IMG/VR virus record: IMGVR_UViG_3300005747_000076
Location: 1 to 62,095 of that record
Length of the DNA stretch: 62,095 nucleotides
Direction: 5' to 3' (one strand)
From: a virus
The notes under the pieces are model-generated. The model saw only the letters and a program-made list of their open reading frames with translations, had not been told where the DNA came from and ran no database searches. Of this stretch, positions 33,501 through 41,522 are shown piece by piece (within the stretch, counting starts at the first letter, position 1; every line of letters starts with the position of its first letter). Position numbers and translations under genes: made by a program.

Positions 33501-33551
33501 TTGACTAGGAGTTGAAGGACCCCCTGCTGAAGGTTGATTTTGTTTTGCCAT
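30534..33551 (-). CDS. Large baseplate hub protein
   Basis: A 1005-residue protein between tape measure and spike, the usual place of the hub (gp27/gpD-like). The N-terminus is Gly/Ser/Gln-rich and disordered. A beta domain follows (about 105-260). A calcium-loop-like YDIDGDGKYEW lies near 925-935. The peptide DYNFT occurs near both ends (about 26-30 and 993-997). The hub is expected to anchor the tape measure and spike; a tail lysozyme domain is not evident. Confidence 0.65.
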   Translation of the reverse strand: MAKQNQPSAGGPSTPSQSGGRTGTNDYNFTEDDVITGSVLKPDDTFQSIQDNRSPIPFPIAEAAGLQDAQSGGTTGKAVVKLIEWLLKRVAEYLKGPGKHKYHFDINYHNHDIPIPIPLTPFITNLSLSETINAPYVSGNIELKIPFEHIQTIFKSAGGRIDSGGFISINQKSFPSLTNKIEDERIRDNHFLTQLLVVNNINYGVSATADGIIDCTLNLDCTSFLHPLIMGQYKVSETKRRNYSYTDPEIKDEKVEAAGVKVQTESEQALWEALGIPDTDPIRKVSSRPVVTSVKSADGKEVINEFWFEGQLYNRFLTLMMEGSVIRKDSGADLKNMLSFLAYPKTPSSLTFNLGIEKWYQLAQRELDKGAVFYVRLLRTQGVPEEQIQTLGKELLRVFDTTVVNQPGVGSRGIFANRRFISDEPPEVRSNGYQTLFKVEERPGDTTVAAELLKEELAKGAGSKLDFSFGKGEEFRLGDVIRVFSVNSTDDLPNNRNDVFPWVTGLGTSKEIIENLNKVSNLYAKGQTIWGACVSTFQPDSKTHELFPVVIPLMDKKWFERANDFERAIGGILGVVYRKKPIHPYISLNKNSINKEYSVYRRVFTSKTDDPYYKDINYKLNAEELEVQQETFVDLDNTFQLTGNEEYATEKTPLPVLNIKDILTMNFSHSDTMRVNGIQVEHPYSQVDPNTSGNLLTEPYVNALDASRFGFRFYQSNYPFLQVNSPEKGKFNLGNVMAENLYMTIGDGSKYSTGSILLPLETTFTLKQGCWFIVNFTPPTYEVKEGFDYGGNSSDDRVNKFIAYCTNISYTYTVDQSNGNILTRTQVNFERGSYGGLIPELPDTKHITYVDGKVSSTEITGTLEKTSLAEIPRVRYLADEYGFYGDAATQEKRNEVFETIYAGASSVIEGTTRANEGNEPGSFYYDIDGDGKYEWYKDASGNAYLILPKDRPGVTDFIFADFNELVRDGYTTPIKVDAGKTAPEPVAEDRDDYNFTDEEAGITQP

Positions 33552-33572
33552 TTAATTACTCTCCTTATTATC

Positions 33573-35612
33573 TTATAATCCGCCAGAACGTTTAGGTCCT
33601 GGAGCAGTTCCAACTTTATCCAACTGAGCAGATTTAGGAAGAACTTTGTTAATTGATCCAATCATGTTATTAACTTTCTTCATTACATCTGTTAAATCAC
33701 TTCCCACATCAGTAAACACCTTACTTAAACCAAGAAGTGCACTAGTATTGGCTTGTGTATATTCTGCATTATTGAATAATTGTCTTTCTAAAGCAGCTTG
33801 ACCTCTAATAACATTTTGAATTTTTTCTATATTTTTTTGATCACCATAAGTATCAATAACATTTGAAGCTTTATTAGCAGCAATTTCACTACTAATTGGC
33901 ATTGCTGCGCCTTGTCGTTCTAAGTCTGTTGTTGTTTTAGCTCTGCCTAATTGTTTGCGTCTATTTATTTCACTTCTTCCTCTACCAAATGTATTATCCA
34001 TTGCAAAAGAAATTTGTGCATCTGTTAGATTTTCACCTAATAATCTTGCTTGAATAACATCATCACTAAAGCCTTGTGATCTCATAAAAGCAACTTTTTG
34101 CTGTGCTGTGCCTTCTCTAGCAATTATTGTAGCTCTTCTAGCTATTTCTACTCCAGTAGCGCCAGCTCCTAATTCACCTTGAGCTTGTCGCATAGCCATA
34201 GCCATACCCATACGTTGAGATATTCCGCTAAATAAACCTGATATTTGACCAGTTGCACCTTGTGCTAATGTTTGATGGGTCATAAATGATTGGTTAACTG
34301 CGTTCTGCATTCCTTGAAATGATTGATAGTCTGTGTCCATTTCAAATCCTATAGCTTCAGTAAATAATCTTTTTCTTGCTCTTATATTATCCATCCCAAA
34401 CATATTAGCTTGTTGGCCGAATGATGTCATTGCAGAAATTAATTTACCCATACCTCTAGCATTAAATCCCATTCCTGCGCCAAATTCTGCAACACCTGAT
34501 GGGCCACCAGATATTAAACCTCTTGAACCTGTGCCACGCATTTGCATTTCTTGCACAGCACCCATTACTGAAGAACCAAAGCCTACTTGTTTGAATTTGA
34601 AAATTTCATCAACTGTAAGACCTCTTTCTTTAGCGTCTCTTCCTGTTCCTCCAATTGTTCCTGTTGTAAATCCACCTGTTGTATAAACGTCTTGCACACT
34701 TTCTAATGCCTGATCAGGTGTCATACCAAATGCTTTTGCGTATTTATGTAAATCACCTCTTTGTAACATATTGGCAGTTGCTCCGGCACCTAGTCCCCTG
34801 AAATTAATACCTACTGCAGCAGCTGTTTGAAATGCTCTTCTTTCAATTCCAGACATTTCACTAGCTCTACCTTGTATTACATCAATATTTTGAGCAGTTT
34901 GTAATCCTAAACCCATTGGAATTTGTGCAGCTAGGCCTGAAAGTGTAGTTCCCATGCCTAATTGATTTATACCAAATTTAGTTTTATAATAACTTCCTGT
35001 TAATCCTGATGTTGCTAAGAAAGCATGTTTTGCAATAGTCTTAATACCATATGTTTCAGGTAATTTATCAAAAGCTGCATCAATTGCGCCTACACCAGCA
35101 TCTTTTGAAGGAGGCTTGAAGCCAGGAGGTCTAGTTTGGGTTGCACCTGAAACACCAGCACCTGGATAATGCCCACCTCTAATTTCCTGGCCTTTTTGAA
35201 GGTTTAACTGTTCAAATACACCCATTCCATAAGTTCCGCCTTCACCGCCAGAAACTCCGGAAAAACCTCCGCCACCGCCTCCGCCTCTGCTTCCCATTAC
35301 TCCTGCTAATTTATTAATAGCAGCAATGAGTTTATTGTTAGAAGCAATAAGTTTATTAATTGATCCTCCTAGGTTTGCGTTTCCTACACCAGCATTAGCA
35401 CCCATATTAGGTAATCTACTAGCTGCTGCACCAGCACCGGGGGACATTGAAAAAGGATTGGTTGCTTGGCCCGCATTTAAATTATTAAGTCCACCAAATT
35501 GCGCGCCACTAAAGTCCGGCATTCTTGGTCCACTTTTACCAAATTGGCTCAAAGCATCTAAGGCAGATGTTGATGCCGACATATTTTGACTACCTAAAGT
35601 TAGTGGCTGCAT
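33573..35612 (-). CDS. Tail tape measure protein
   Basis: A 679-residue protein directly after the tail chaperone genes and before the hub. It is Gly/Ala/Gln/Met-rich with a low-complexity start and a Gly run near residue 115 (SRGGGGGGGFSG), then long helices (RRAFQTAAAVGINFRGLG; MAMAMRQAQGELGAGATG). Hydrophobic segments around 195-235 may insert in the host membrane during DNA entry. Its length sets tail length. It is short for a myovirus tape measure, suggesting a tail of roughly 100 nm if one residue spans 1.5 angstrom. Confidence 0.75.
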   Translation of the reverse strand: MQPLTLGSQNMSASTSALDALSQFGKSGPRMPDFSGAQFGGLNNLNAGQATNPFSMSPGAGAAASRLPNMGANAGVGNANLGGSINKLIASNNKLIAAINKLAGVMGSRGGGGGGGFSGVSGGEGGTYGMGVFEQLNLQKGQEIRGGHYPGAGVSGATQTRPPGFKPPSKDAGVGAIDAAFDKLPETYGIKTIAKHAFLATSGLTGSYYKTKFGINQLGMGTTLSGLAAQIPMGLGLQTAQNIDVIQGRASEMSGIERRAFQTAAAVGINFRGLGAGATANMLQRGDLHKYAKAFGMTPDQALESVQDVYTTGGFTTGTIGGTGRDAKERGLTVDEIFKFKQVGFGSSVMGAVQEMQMRGTGSRGLISGGPSGVAEFGAGMGFNARGMGKLISAMTSFGQQANMFGMDNIRARKRLFTEAIGFEMDTDYQSFQGMQNAVNQSFMTHQTLAQGATGQISGLFSGISQRMGMAMAMRQAQGELGAGATGVEIARRATIIAREGTAQQKVAFMRSQGFSDDVIQARLLGENLTDAQISFAMDNTFGRGRSEINRRKQLGRAKTTTDLERQGAAMPISSEIAANKASNVIDTYGDQKNIEKIQNVIRGQAALERQLFNNAEYTQANTSALLGLSKVFTDVGSDLTDVMKKVNNMIGSINKVLPKSAQLDKVGTAPGPKRSGGL

Positions 35613-35620
35613 ATAAACTC

Positions 35621-36028
35621 CTATTTAAATTTATTTAACATTTCTAAAACGTCAGCAGTATTTCCTTCAGCAAATGCTCTTTCCATCTCAAATATAGTTT
35701 TATCCTGAACTATTTCTTGTTCAATAGTTTCAGTATCTATTTCCTGATCTGTTTTTGGCTTTCTAAAATCAATCTGCTTAATTTTTTCCTTATATTTCTT
35801 ATTAGACTTAACAAAAGAATTCCATAATATTTCAAATTGTTCTTTTTCTAGAGTTAATATACTCCATTCCAAGTTTTCCCAGCAATCAATATATTCGCTG
35901 CTAATAACTGGCAATGTATCACTCATGTTTTGTCTAATTAAAGCGAAAGCGAGGTTTGCTCTCTTCTCCTTCATTCTTGGTATTATTGTTGCGAAAGAAA
36001 TCACCTTCATGCTGAAGGAGCCTCCCAC
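35621..36028 (-). CDS. Tail assembly chaperone, downstream (T) frame
   Basis: Up to 135 residues; the frame opens at 36028 with GTG and has internal ATGs at 36010, 35974 and 35926. It overlaps the G-type gene by about 95 bases in the +1 (or -2) frame. It could be expressed as a G-T fusion by frameshifting, or from an internal start; GGGAGG lies 10 bases before the ATG at 36010. Helical and acidic (DTETIEQEIVQDKTIFEMER). The pair sits between tube and tape measure, where such chaperones always lie. Confidence 0.6.
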   Translation of the reverse strand: MGGSFSMKVISFATIIPRMKEKRANLAFALIRQNMSDTLPVISSEYIDCWENLEWSILTLEKEQFEILWNSFVKSNKKYKEKIKQIDFRKPKTDQEIDTETIEQEIVQDKTIFEMERAFAEGNTADVLEMLNKFK

Positions 36029-36422
36029 CTAATTCAAAACAAAATTCTAAATCTTCGCCTGCAACTTCTAATAGCCAATTAGGTGGATTATCTAACTGGC
36101 AAATAATACGCGCAATACATAGATGCCTGTTTTTAACTTCAAGAGGCAAATTATCAAAATATACACCATCAGCAAGTGCAGTTAAAACTCTTTCATATTC
36201 AAGTCTAGCTTTGCTATCCATTACTTTTGAAACGATTTTTACCTTTTTAATTTCACCGTTATCTAAAACATATTCCAAAGGTATTTCTTTACTGCGTTTT
36301 TCAAATTTAAGATGATCATCTTTTTCAAGTTGTTTAGTCTTTTTCTTTGACTTGATTTCATGCATTGACGGTGCTTCGTCAATTTTATTTTGATGTTGCT
36401 CTTTTAGTTTAACTAAATCCAT
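35934..36422 (-). CDS. Tail assembly chaperone (G)
   Basis: A 162-residue, Lys/Glu-rich helical protein (IDEAPSMHEIKSKKKTKQLE at the start; FELGGRLLQHEGDFFRNN near the end). It coats the tape measure during tail assembly. Its last 30 codons overlap the T frame. Two TTT-CGC sites (35991-35996 and 35943-35948) in the overlap would allow a tRNA-Phe slip from TTT to TTC before a rare CGC codon (+1). Good GGAG site; AT-rich promoter tract upstream. Confidence 0.65.
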   Translation of the reverse strand: MDLVKLKEQHQNKIDEAPSMHEIKSKKKTKQLEKDDHLKFEKRSKEIPLEYVLDNGEIKKVKIVSKVMDSKARLEYERVLTALADGVYFDNLPLEVKNRHLCIARIICQLDNPPNWLLEVAGEDLEFCFELGGRLLQHEGDFFRNNNTKNEGEESKPRFRFN

Positions 36423-36483
36423 TTTTACTCTCCTGTTAATTAGTTATATATAATAAATATATCTTTAAACTTCATTTTTTATC

Positions 36484-36492
36484 TAGATGTCG
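36484..36492 (-). promoter_or_regulatory. Late-type control element (CGACATCTA)
   Basis: Minus sense AAATATACGACATCTAG, about 60 bases before the ATG at 36422. It matches the other CGACATC sites of the late region. Confidence 0.4.
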
Positions 36493-36552
36493 TATATTTT
36501 TAAAAGGATTATGATTAATTCTTCCAAAAAGTTTAATTTATTAAGTTAATAC

Positions 36553-36587
36553 AAAAAAACCACTGCTTAATGATAGAAAAACAGTGG
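36553..36587 (-). terminator. Intrinsic terminator after tail tube
   Basis: Stem CCACTG/CAGTGG (36560-36565 with 36582-36587), then a T run on the minus strand (A run 36553-36559). The plus strand also has a T run after the stem. Confidence 0.75.
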
Positions 36588-36621
36588 CTAATTTTTTATG
36601 TGTTTATATTAGAAAAATATA

Positions 36622-36639
36622 AAGATTTAACAGAGATAA
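36622..36639 (-). repeat. 18-base 3' untranslated repeat, copy 2
   Basis: Identical to 17616-17633, and again between a minus-strand stop codon (36660) and its terminator. Confidence 0.85.
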
Positions 36640-36659
36640 ACGTCGTATCAAACAGAGTA

Positions 36660-37187
36660 TTAAGCCTCTAATCCATCAGGGTGCCTGATAAGATATAGTG
36701 CATCACATGTAACTTGGACACCCATTAAGGAGCCACGATCAACTACAATACTTTGTGATGATGGACGACATCCAACAACTGTATAAATCTTTCTGTCTTC
36801 CTCTTGTATACTTCCATCTGCTTCGCCTGGAGCTGCACTGTCATAAATCTCTAGGTCAAATGCTTGTGAAGAAAGTGCATTTTGTGTTCTAACTTGTGCA
36901 GTTGGATTTTGACCTTCTGCAACTTGTTCTGTTGTGATCATTGAGCCTTCATCAGCTTCTTCACCTTGAACTAAACCATTGTTTTCATTTGTTTTAAAGA
37001 TACGAATAAAATTAATAGTAGCAGTTACTAACCTAGAAATAGGTGTAATTTCTCTGCTATCAATGTATCCTAAACTTTCAATGCGTCCGTTAAGTTGACT
37101 TTCCTGAATAGATATACCTGTAGCATATCCACATGTTTGACCATTAATCTTAACTATTGCTTTTGCGCCTGTAATTACGTTTGCCAT
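36660..37187 (-). CDS. Tail tube protein
   Basis: A 175-residue protein directly after the sheath gene. It starts MANVITGAKAIVKINGQTCG and continues with beta strands typical of myovirus inner-tube proteins (ITPISRLVTATINFIRIF; RGSLMGVQVTCDALYLIRH). Strong AAGGAG site; dedicated terminator after it, as expected of a very abundant protein. The tube is the DNA conduit inside the sheath. Confidence 0.8.
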   Translation of the reverse strand: MANVITGAKAIVKINGQTCGYATGISIQESQLNGRIESLGYIDSREITPISRLVTATINFIRIFKTNENNGLVQGEEADEGSMITTEQVAEGQNPTAQVRTQNALSSQAFDLEIYDSAAPGEADGSIQEEDRKIYTVVGCRPSSQSIVVDRGSLMGVQVTCDALYLIRHPDGLEA

Positions 37188-37198
37188 TGTTTATCTCC

Positions 37199-38896
37199 TT
37201 ATTGTCCGGCTACAATATTTGCTGTAATACGGATGAAGTTGAGAGGTTCAATGAGTGCAACATCAAAATCAATAAAAATAGTATCGCCTTCTCTACGGAG
37301 TTTGATATTTTTAAAGTCTTGGATAATAGCAGCATCTCGCATCTCGCTTAAGCGTCTCTTGGTCAACGCTTTAACTTTATCCTGAGTTGTTCTAGTAATA
37401 CGTGTTCCTAACTGAAGATTTAGGAATTTACGTAAGTCTCTCACGCACGTATCAATACTTTCTTTAGTTGAAATTTCAGTATTAACTGATAGATTGTCTT
37501 TGCGCCAAGAAGTAAGTCCTCTAATAACTTCTAATTGGTTATTAACACCTAATTTAATACCAAGAATTGATTTTTGTGCTAAAGAATTTGAGTCTTTTTC
37601 ACGGTCCCAAACTTCTGTTGTTTCAAAAATATTAATTGCTTTTCTTGTAAGTGGCTCAGAAGGAGGTAATGCACCTTGTGCACACATCATCATAAATGCC
37701 AAATATTCAGGTCCTTCAACTCTTCTTCCGCCTTTATGATCTGTAAATGTAATTCCTTGGCCACAAACTGAAATACGCGCATCATTCATCTTTAAAACAT
37801 ATCCACTATAAAGATCTGCAATTGAGGTATTTAAAGGTGCACCAACAAATCCATTTCTTTCACGTCCAGCAATTAATGCTAGTTCAATATGTCCTTTAAG
37901 TAATGCGTGGTGATCTGCTTCATCACTTAATATAGTAATAGAAGTAATATCACTGTTTTCTACTGCTGCAAAAGCATCTGCATATTGTGCATCTGTAATT
38001 GCGCCACCATCAACACCAAGTGTTGTAGGTCCTGCTAGGTCAAACTGATCCATTAAAAGATAACCACCAGAAAGTTCTGCCTCAAATGGTATACTATCAA
38101 ATTCATTGATTGTTTGAACTAGTTCAGCAGTATGTGCATGTAATACTAGATCATTTTGGCCAACTGAAGCATAATCAATAACATCTAATTCCTCAGGCTT
38201 ACTGAAAGATAAAGCTATTGGGTTTAATACTTCAGGTAATACAGCAACTAATTCATCCATTCTGGTATAAGCAGTTAGGTCAAATGTTTGTGATGCGCCG
38301 CCGCCAGATGGTGTATATACCAATTGTTTGCTGCCAGTAATTGCTAGAGTATCACCATCTTCTAGACTTACTTGTAATTTAGAACCACCGTCAATCTCAT
38401 AAACTGCATCGCTGTCAAACCAAGGTGCTCTTACTGTTAATTTATAGTAAGGGCCTGCATCGTTTAATTCTGCATTAGCATCAGGATCTTCAAGTTTAAT
38501 TCTAATGTCGTTTCCAACAGTTCCATAATAAGTTGATGTAAGTTTAAGTATATCACTATCACCTATTGCTTCGCTATCAATCTGGAATTCTGCTGCAGTT
38601 GATTGATTTGCAGAAACGTAAGTCATAGATGTTGATACTCCATCAACAGTTGCTAATGCGCTTTTCCAAATCTTATCTAGTGTAAGTAAAGTCGCATCCA
38701 TTGGGTAGACTTCGGAAAGTTCATAAGCTCCTGTATTAAAAGAAACTGGTGTATTTTTTTTGAGGATAGGGAAGTTCCCTACTACGCAAAGCTTTTTAGC
38801 ACCAAGTCCAGGTTCCGCTGCTAGAGTATTGACGACGTTAACGACTACACTCGGCTCAAAAAGTCTTTTGCCTCTATATGTAATAGATGTTGGCAT
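37199..38896 (-). CDS. Tail sheath protein
   Basis: A 565-residue protein, the contractile sheath subunit. The N-terminal arm (MPTSITYRGKRLFEPSVVVN) and C-terminal domain are sheath-like: GYVLKMNDARISVCGQGITF (about 365-384), the LTRKAINIFETTEVWDR region and INFIRITANIV near the end. It lies just before the tube gene, 11 bases apart. An inserted beta domain (about 120-300) is variable in the family. Confidence 0.85.
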   Translation of the reverse strand: MPTSITYRGKRLFEPSVVVNVVNTLAAEPGLGAKKLCVVGNFPILKKNTPVSFNTGAYELSEVYPMDATLLTLDKIWKSALATVDGVSTSMTYVSANQSTAAEFQIDSEAIGDSDILKLTSTYYGTVGNDIRIKLEDPDANAELNDAGPYYKLTVRAPWFDSDAVYEIDGGSKLQVSLEDGDTLAITGSKQLVYTPSGGGASQTFDLTAYTRMDELVAVLPEVLNPIALSFSKPEELDVIDYASVGQNDLVLHAHTAELVQTINEFDSIPFEAELSGGYLLMDQFDLAGPTTLGVDGGAITDAQYADAFAAVENSDITSITILSDEADHHALLKGHIELALIAGRERNGFVGAPLNTSIADLYSGYVLKMNDARISVCGQGITFTDHKGGRRVEGPEYLAFMMMCAQGALPPSEPLTRKAINIFETTEVWDREKDSNSLAQKSILGIKLGVNNQLEVIRGLTSWRKDNLSVNTEISTKESIDTCVRDLRKFLNLQLGTRITRTTQDKVKALTKRRLSEMRDAAIIQDFKNIKLRREGDTIFIDFDVALIEPLNFIRITANIVAGQ

Positions 38897-38924
38897 TTAT
38901 TTTCTCCTTATGTTAAAAGTTTAT

Positions 38925-39503
38925 TTAGCTTTTGATGATATTAGGATTTAGCTCCCAAGGTCCGTCAAACTCTTCAACAGGCTCGCTTGCTTTAAGTTGC
39001 TTTTGAGCTACAAATGTTATAGACCTAGTGTATAAATCTATGTTTGAAGTAGTTAGTTCGTTTTCTATTTCAATTTTTGACGCTTTTTCAAACTGTATAT
39101 TTAAATATCCAATTGCAAGGAAATTTTGTTTAAAAATTAACATAGAAGCCTGAATTACTCTATGTAGTATTCTTAGTGTATCTAAATCATCAGCAAATAT
39201 ATTAACGTCGCATGTTTGATTAACTAATAAGACTAACTTTTCATTAAATCCTCTATTACCTAACATTTGAAATGTATCAGAGCTGTTTTCTTCAACTGAA
39301 ACTGTTATGAGAGGGAATTTTTCAGTCTTTTTTCTTAAAGCAACATCAAATGACGCCTGAATATCATTTAATTTATTGAAATATGTTGTTCTTAGTGTGC
39401 TACCAATATCATAAAATAATTCATTGAATTTGACTTCATTATCTTTAAAATATTTTATACCATTTGATATTGTATGTGTTATGTGTAAATCAACTACGCT
39501 CAT
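38925..39503 (-). CDS. Neck or tail-terminator-like protein
   Basis: A 192-residue protein between the adaptor genes and the sheath, the usual place of the tail completion/terminator protein. The N-terminal helix (HTISNGIKYFKDNEVKFNEL) is followed by alternating strands (FPLITVSVEENS). Family not recognised. Its ATG overlaps the stop of the upstream gene by one base. Confidence 0.55.
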   Translation of the reverse strand: MSVVDLHITHTISNGIKYFKDNEVKFNELFYDIGSTLRTTYFNKLNDIQASFDVALRKKTEKFPLITVSVEENSSDTFQMLGNRGFNEKLVLLVNQTCDVNIFADDLDTLRILHRVIQASMLIFKQNFLAIGYLNIQFEKASKIEIENELTTSNIDLYTRSITFVAQKQLKASEPVEEFDGPWELNPNIIKS

Positions 39504-40291
39504 TATTCTATCTCCATTTTACATTCAACTTGGACTGGCATTGGAGAAGGTATTTCAACTTGATTTGTTCTTACAAAAGTATCTCTAATTGAGTGTGGAT
39601 GATTTATTACTACATATGATGGATTAATATAATATGCAATAGAAAGTTTACTGCCAATAACTGGTGTGTTTGCTGCGTTATTAAATGTTATAACGTTCCC
39701 GTTCAATGTTATATCATCAACAGGAATTTCACCACCAACTATAGCATTTCCATCTGCATCGCTTCTATGCATGTATAATATATTTACAGGAGTTAATCCA
39801 CTAACTAGTGTTAAATTCCTTGTTTCAGGTGTTTTAGATAATGTGCAACTTCCAAAAACTGAAATTTCTATTTTATCTCTGTAAATAATTACGCTATCTT
39901 TCATTATAAATCTGTCGCCGTAAGAAGGTAGGTGTTCAGGCTCTAAAGTAAATTTAACTTTTTCTTTTCTGTAAGATCCATATTTACCTACTTCTTCATT
40001 TCCACCTGCATTAGTTGTTATAGCTTTAATGTTTTGTGAACTATGTCTTATAAATCCTTTTCCTTCACATACAGGACAAGAAGAACTAGATCCTGCTTCG
40101 TTTGCGTCAATATCATTAACTGCTGAAAGGTTTAGGTTTAAAGAAGTTGTGCTTTTCATAAAACAAGGGCATTCAATTGTTTGTTGCCATTCAATATTCA
40201 GGCCTTTTTGTTGAATAAGTTTTCTAAACTCTTCAATTCTAAAATCTGTTCTAGTTTTAACTAATGATTGTTGAGGTGTTTGTAAAATCAT
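39503..40291 (-). CDS. Neck protein with zinc-binding Cys motif
   Basis: A 262-residue protein. The N-terminal helix (RIEEFRKLIQQKGLNIEW) is followed by a four-Cys site, ECPCF and SCPVCEGKGF, like a DnaJ-type zinc motif, then beta-rich repeats (LTPVNILYMHRSDADGNAIV). Position suggests head-tail joining. It may be structural zinc; exact role unknown. It is tightly packed with both neighbours. Confidence 0.6.
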   Translation of the reverse strand: MILQTPQQSLVKTRTDFRIEEFRKLIQQKGLNIEWQQTIECPCFMKSTTSLNLNLSAVNDIDANEAGSSSSCPVCEGKGFIRHSSQNIKAITTNAGGNEEVGKYGSYRKEKVKFTLEPEHLPSYGDRFIMKDSVIIYRDKIEISVFGSCTLSKTPETRNLTLVSGLTPVNILYMHRSDADGNAIVGGEIPVDDITLNGNVITFNNAANTPVIGSKLSIAYYINPSYVVINHPHSIRDTFVRTNQVEIPSPMPVQVECKMEIE

Positions 40292-40293
40292 AA

Positions 40294-41295
40294 TTAAAAT
40301 CCTGCCGCAAGTTTAGAAACTTTATATTTCTTTTTAAGAACTGCCATAGCATTTTTTAATTGATCTTTATAACTAATTATCTTAGCACCATAACCTGCAG
40401 AAGTTGCGGATGATGTAGTAGAAATACTTTGTGATAATCCATCAACTCCTAATGTAAATTGTCCTACACCGGCGCCTGCTAATAAATCACCTGCAGTATC
40501 TAATGGCAACATTGCTGCTGTATATAATATTGCTTTAACTAAGACGGGAGGAACAGTGTGTAATTTATAATCAATAACTACATCACCTTGTAATCCTGCT
40601 GCGCTTATTTCAACATTAAATGTTTTATCACCTATTCCAAAGGCTTTAACTGAAGGAGATGAGGCACCCTGTATATTCCCGTTTCCATCATCTATAACTT
40701 CAAATATAAATCTAGGTTTATCAATTAAAGTTTCACCAATCGCAATATCAGTTAATTCTGTTGTTCCTTGCGGAATTGTTATTTGACCTTCTAATAATGT
40801 AAATCCTGCTGTATAATCAAAATTAAAATAAGCAGGAACTCTAGCATATCTACCATAATTTGATATTGGGTCAATAAGTAAAGGTAATACATTGTTAAAT
40901 CTAAATGTTCCAATACTTTCTGCTGTTGGTATAAGACTTACTGAAGATGTTTCAGGTGATGTTATATTTAGCCATGCATCAGGAATATCTACTGGGCTGT
41001 AATTTCCGTATGATATTTTTAATCCATCAATAGTTTTTAATGGCCTTCTATCAAGTTGACTACCATACCAAGCATTTCTTTGATCATTATATAAATCATG
41101 TCTTTCACTAGAAACTTTAAAAGGTTCAATAGTTATTTCTAGTTCTTCTTCCATTAATGAAATTGCCTGATCTATAGCTTCTTCAAATAATTCATCAGGG
41201 TATGCATTTCCTGCATCATCGGTCAAATCAACACCAACTAACATCGTCTTTTTTAGTAAATCTACAGTAATAATGTCTTTTAATGTTAGTGCCAT
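40294..41295 (-). CDS. Head-tail connector/adaptor protein
   Basis: A 333-residue protein directly after the capsid gene in transcription order. The N-terminal helical block (YPDELFEEAIDQAISLMEEELEITIEPFKV) is typical of head-completion adaptors of the gp6/gp15 type. An inserted beta region and a helical C-terminus (LKNAMAVLKKKYKVSKLAAGF) follow. It has its own leader with a GACATCAAAC element. Confidence 0.65.
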   Translation of the reverse strand: MALTLKDIITVDLLKKTMLVGVDLTDDAGNAYPDELFEEAIDQAISLMEEELEITIEPFKVSSERHDLYNDQRNAWYGSQLDRRPLKTIDGLKISYGNYSPVDIPDAWLNITSPETSSVSLIPTAESIGTFRFNNVLPLLIDPISNYGRYARVPAYFNFDYTAGFTLLEGQITIPQGTTELTDIAIGETLIDKPRFIFEVIDDGNGNIQGASSPSVKAFGIGDKTFNVEISAAGLQGDVVIDYKLHTVPPVLVKAILYTAAMLPLDTAGDLLAGAGVGQFTLGVDGLSQSISTTSSATSAGYGAKIISYKDQLKNAMAVLKKKYKVSKLAAGF

Positions 41296-41319
41296 AATAT
41301 AACCTTCCGTTTATTCTGT

Positions 41320-41345
41320 TTGATGTCTTGAAACTTTTTATATAA
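41320..41345 (-). promoter_or_regulatory. Late-type control element
   Basis: TTTATATAAAAAG followed by AAGACATCAAACAG (minus), about 25 bases before the ATG at 41295. Confidence 0.45.
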
Positions 41346-41402
41346 ATCTATAGATAATTATAACTTTAAAGTTTCTTTTTAACTGCGTTTAATTTAATAA
41401 CT

Positions 41403-41495
41403 AAAAAAAACCTCTCATTTTGACCGGGAGAGCAAGAAGTCAAATTGAGAGGCTAAAAACATAAAGTTTTTGAAAGGACATACACCTCTCCCGGT
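41403..41495 (-). terminator. Terminator with pseudoknot-like partner after capsid gene
   Basis: Main stem: CCTCTCATTTTGAC (41411-41424) pairs with GTCAAATTGAGAGG (41439-41452) with one mismatch, then a T run on the minus strand. The loop contains CTCTCCCG, which is complementary to ACCGGGAGAG at 41486-41495 (10 perfect pairs with 41423-41432). Confidence 0.75.
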
Positions 41496-41522
41496 TTGCC
41501 TAACTATTAAGTTCTAATAATA

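Larger units (their letters stand above)
36423..36659. other. Intergenic region between tube gene and chaperone gene
   Basis: This 237-base region holds, in minus order, the 18-base 3' repeat, the tube terminator, a CGACATC element (36484-36492) and the AT-rich ATATATTTATTATATATAAC tract before the chaperone gene. Confidence 0.5.
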
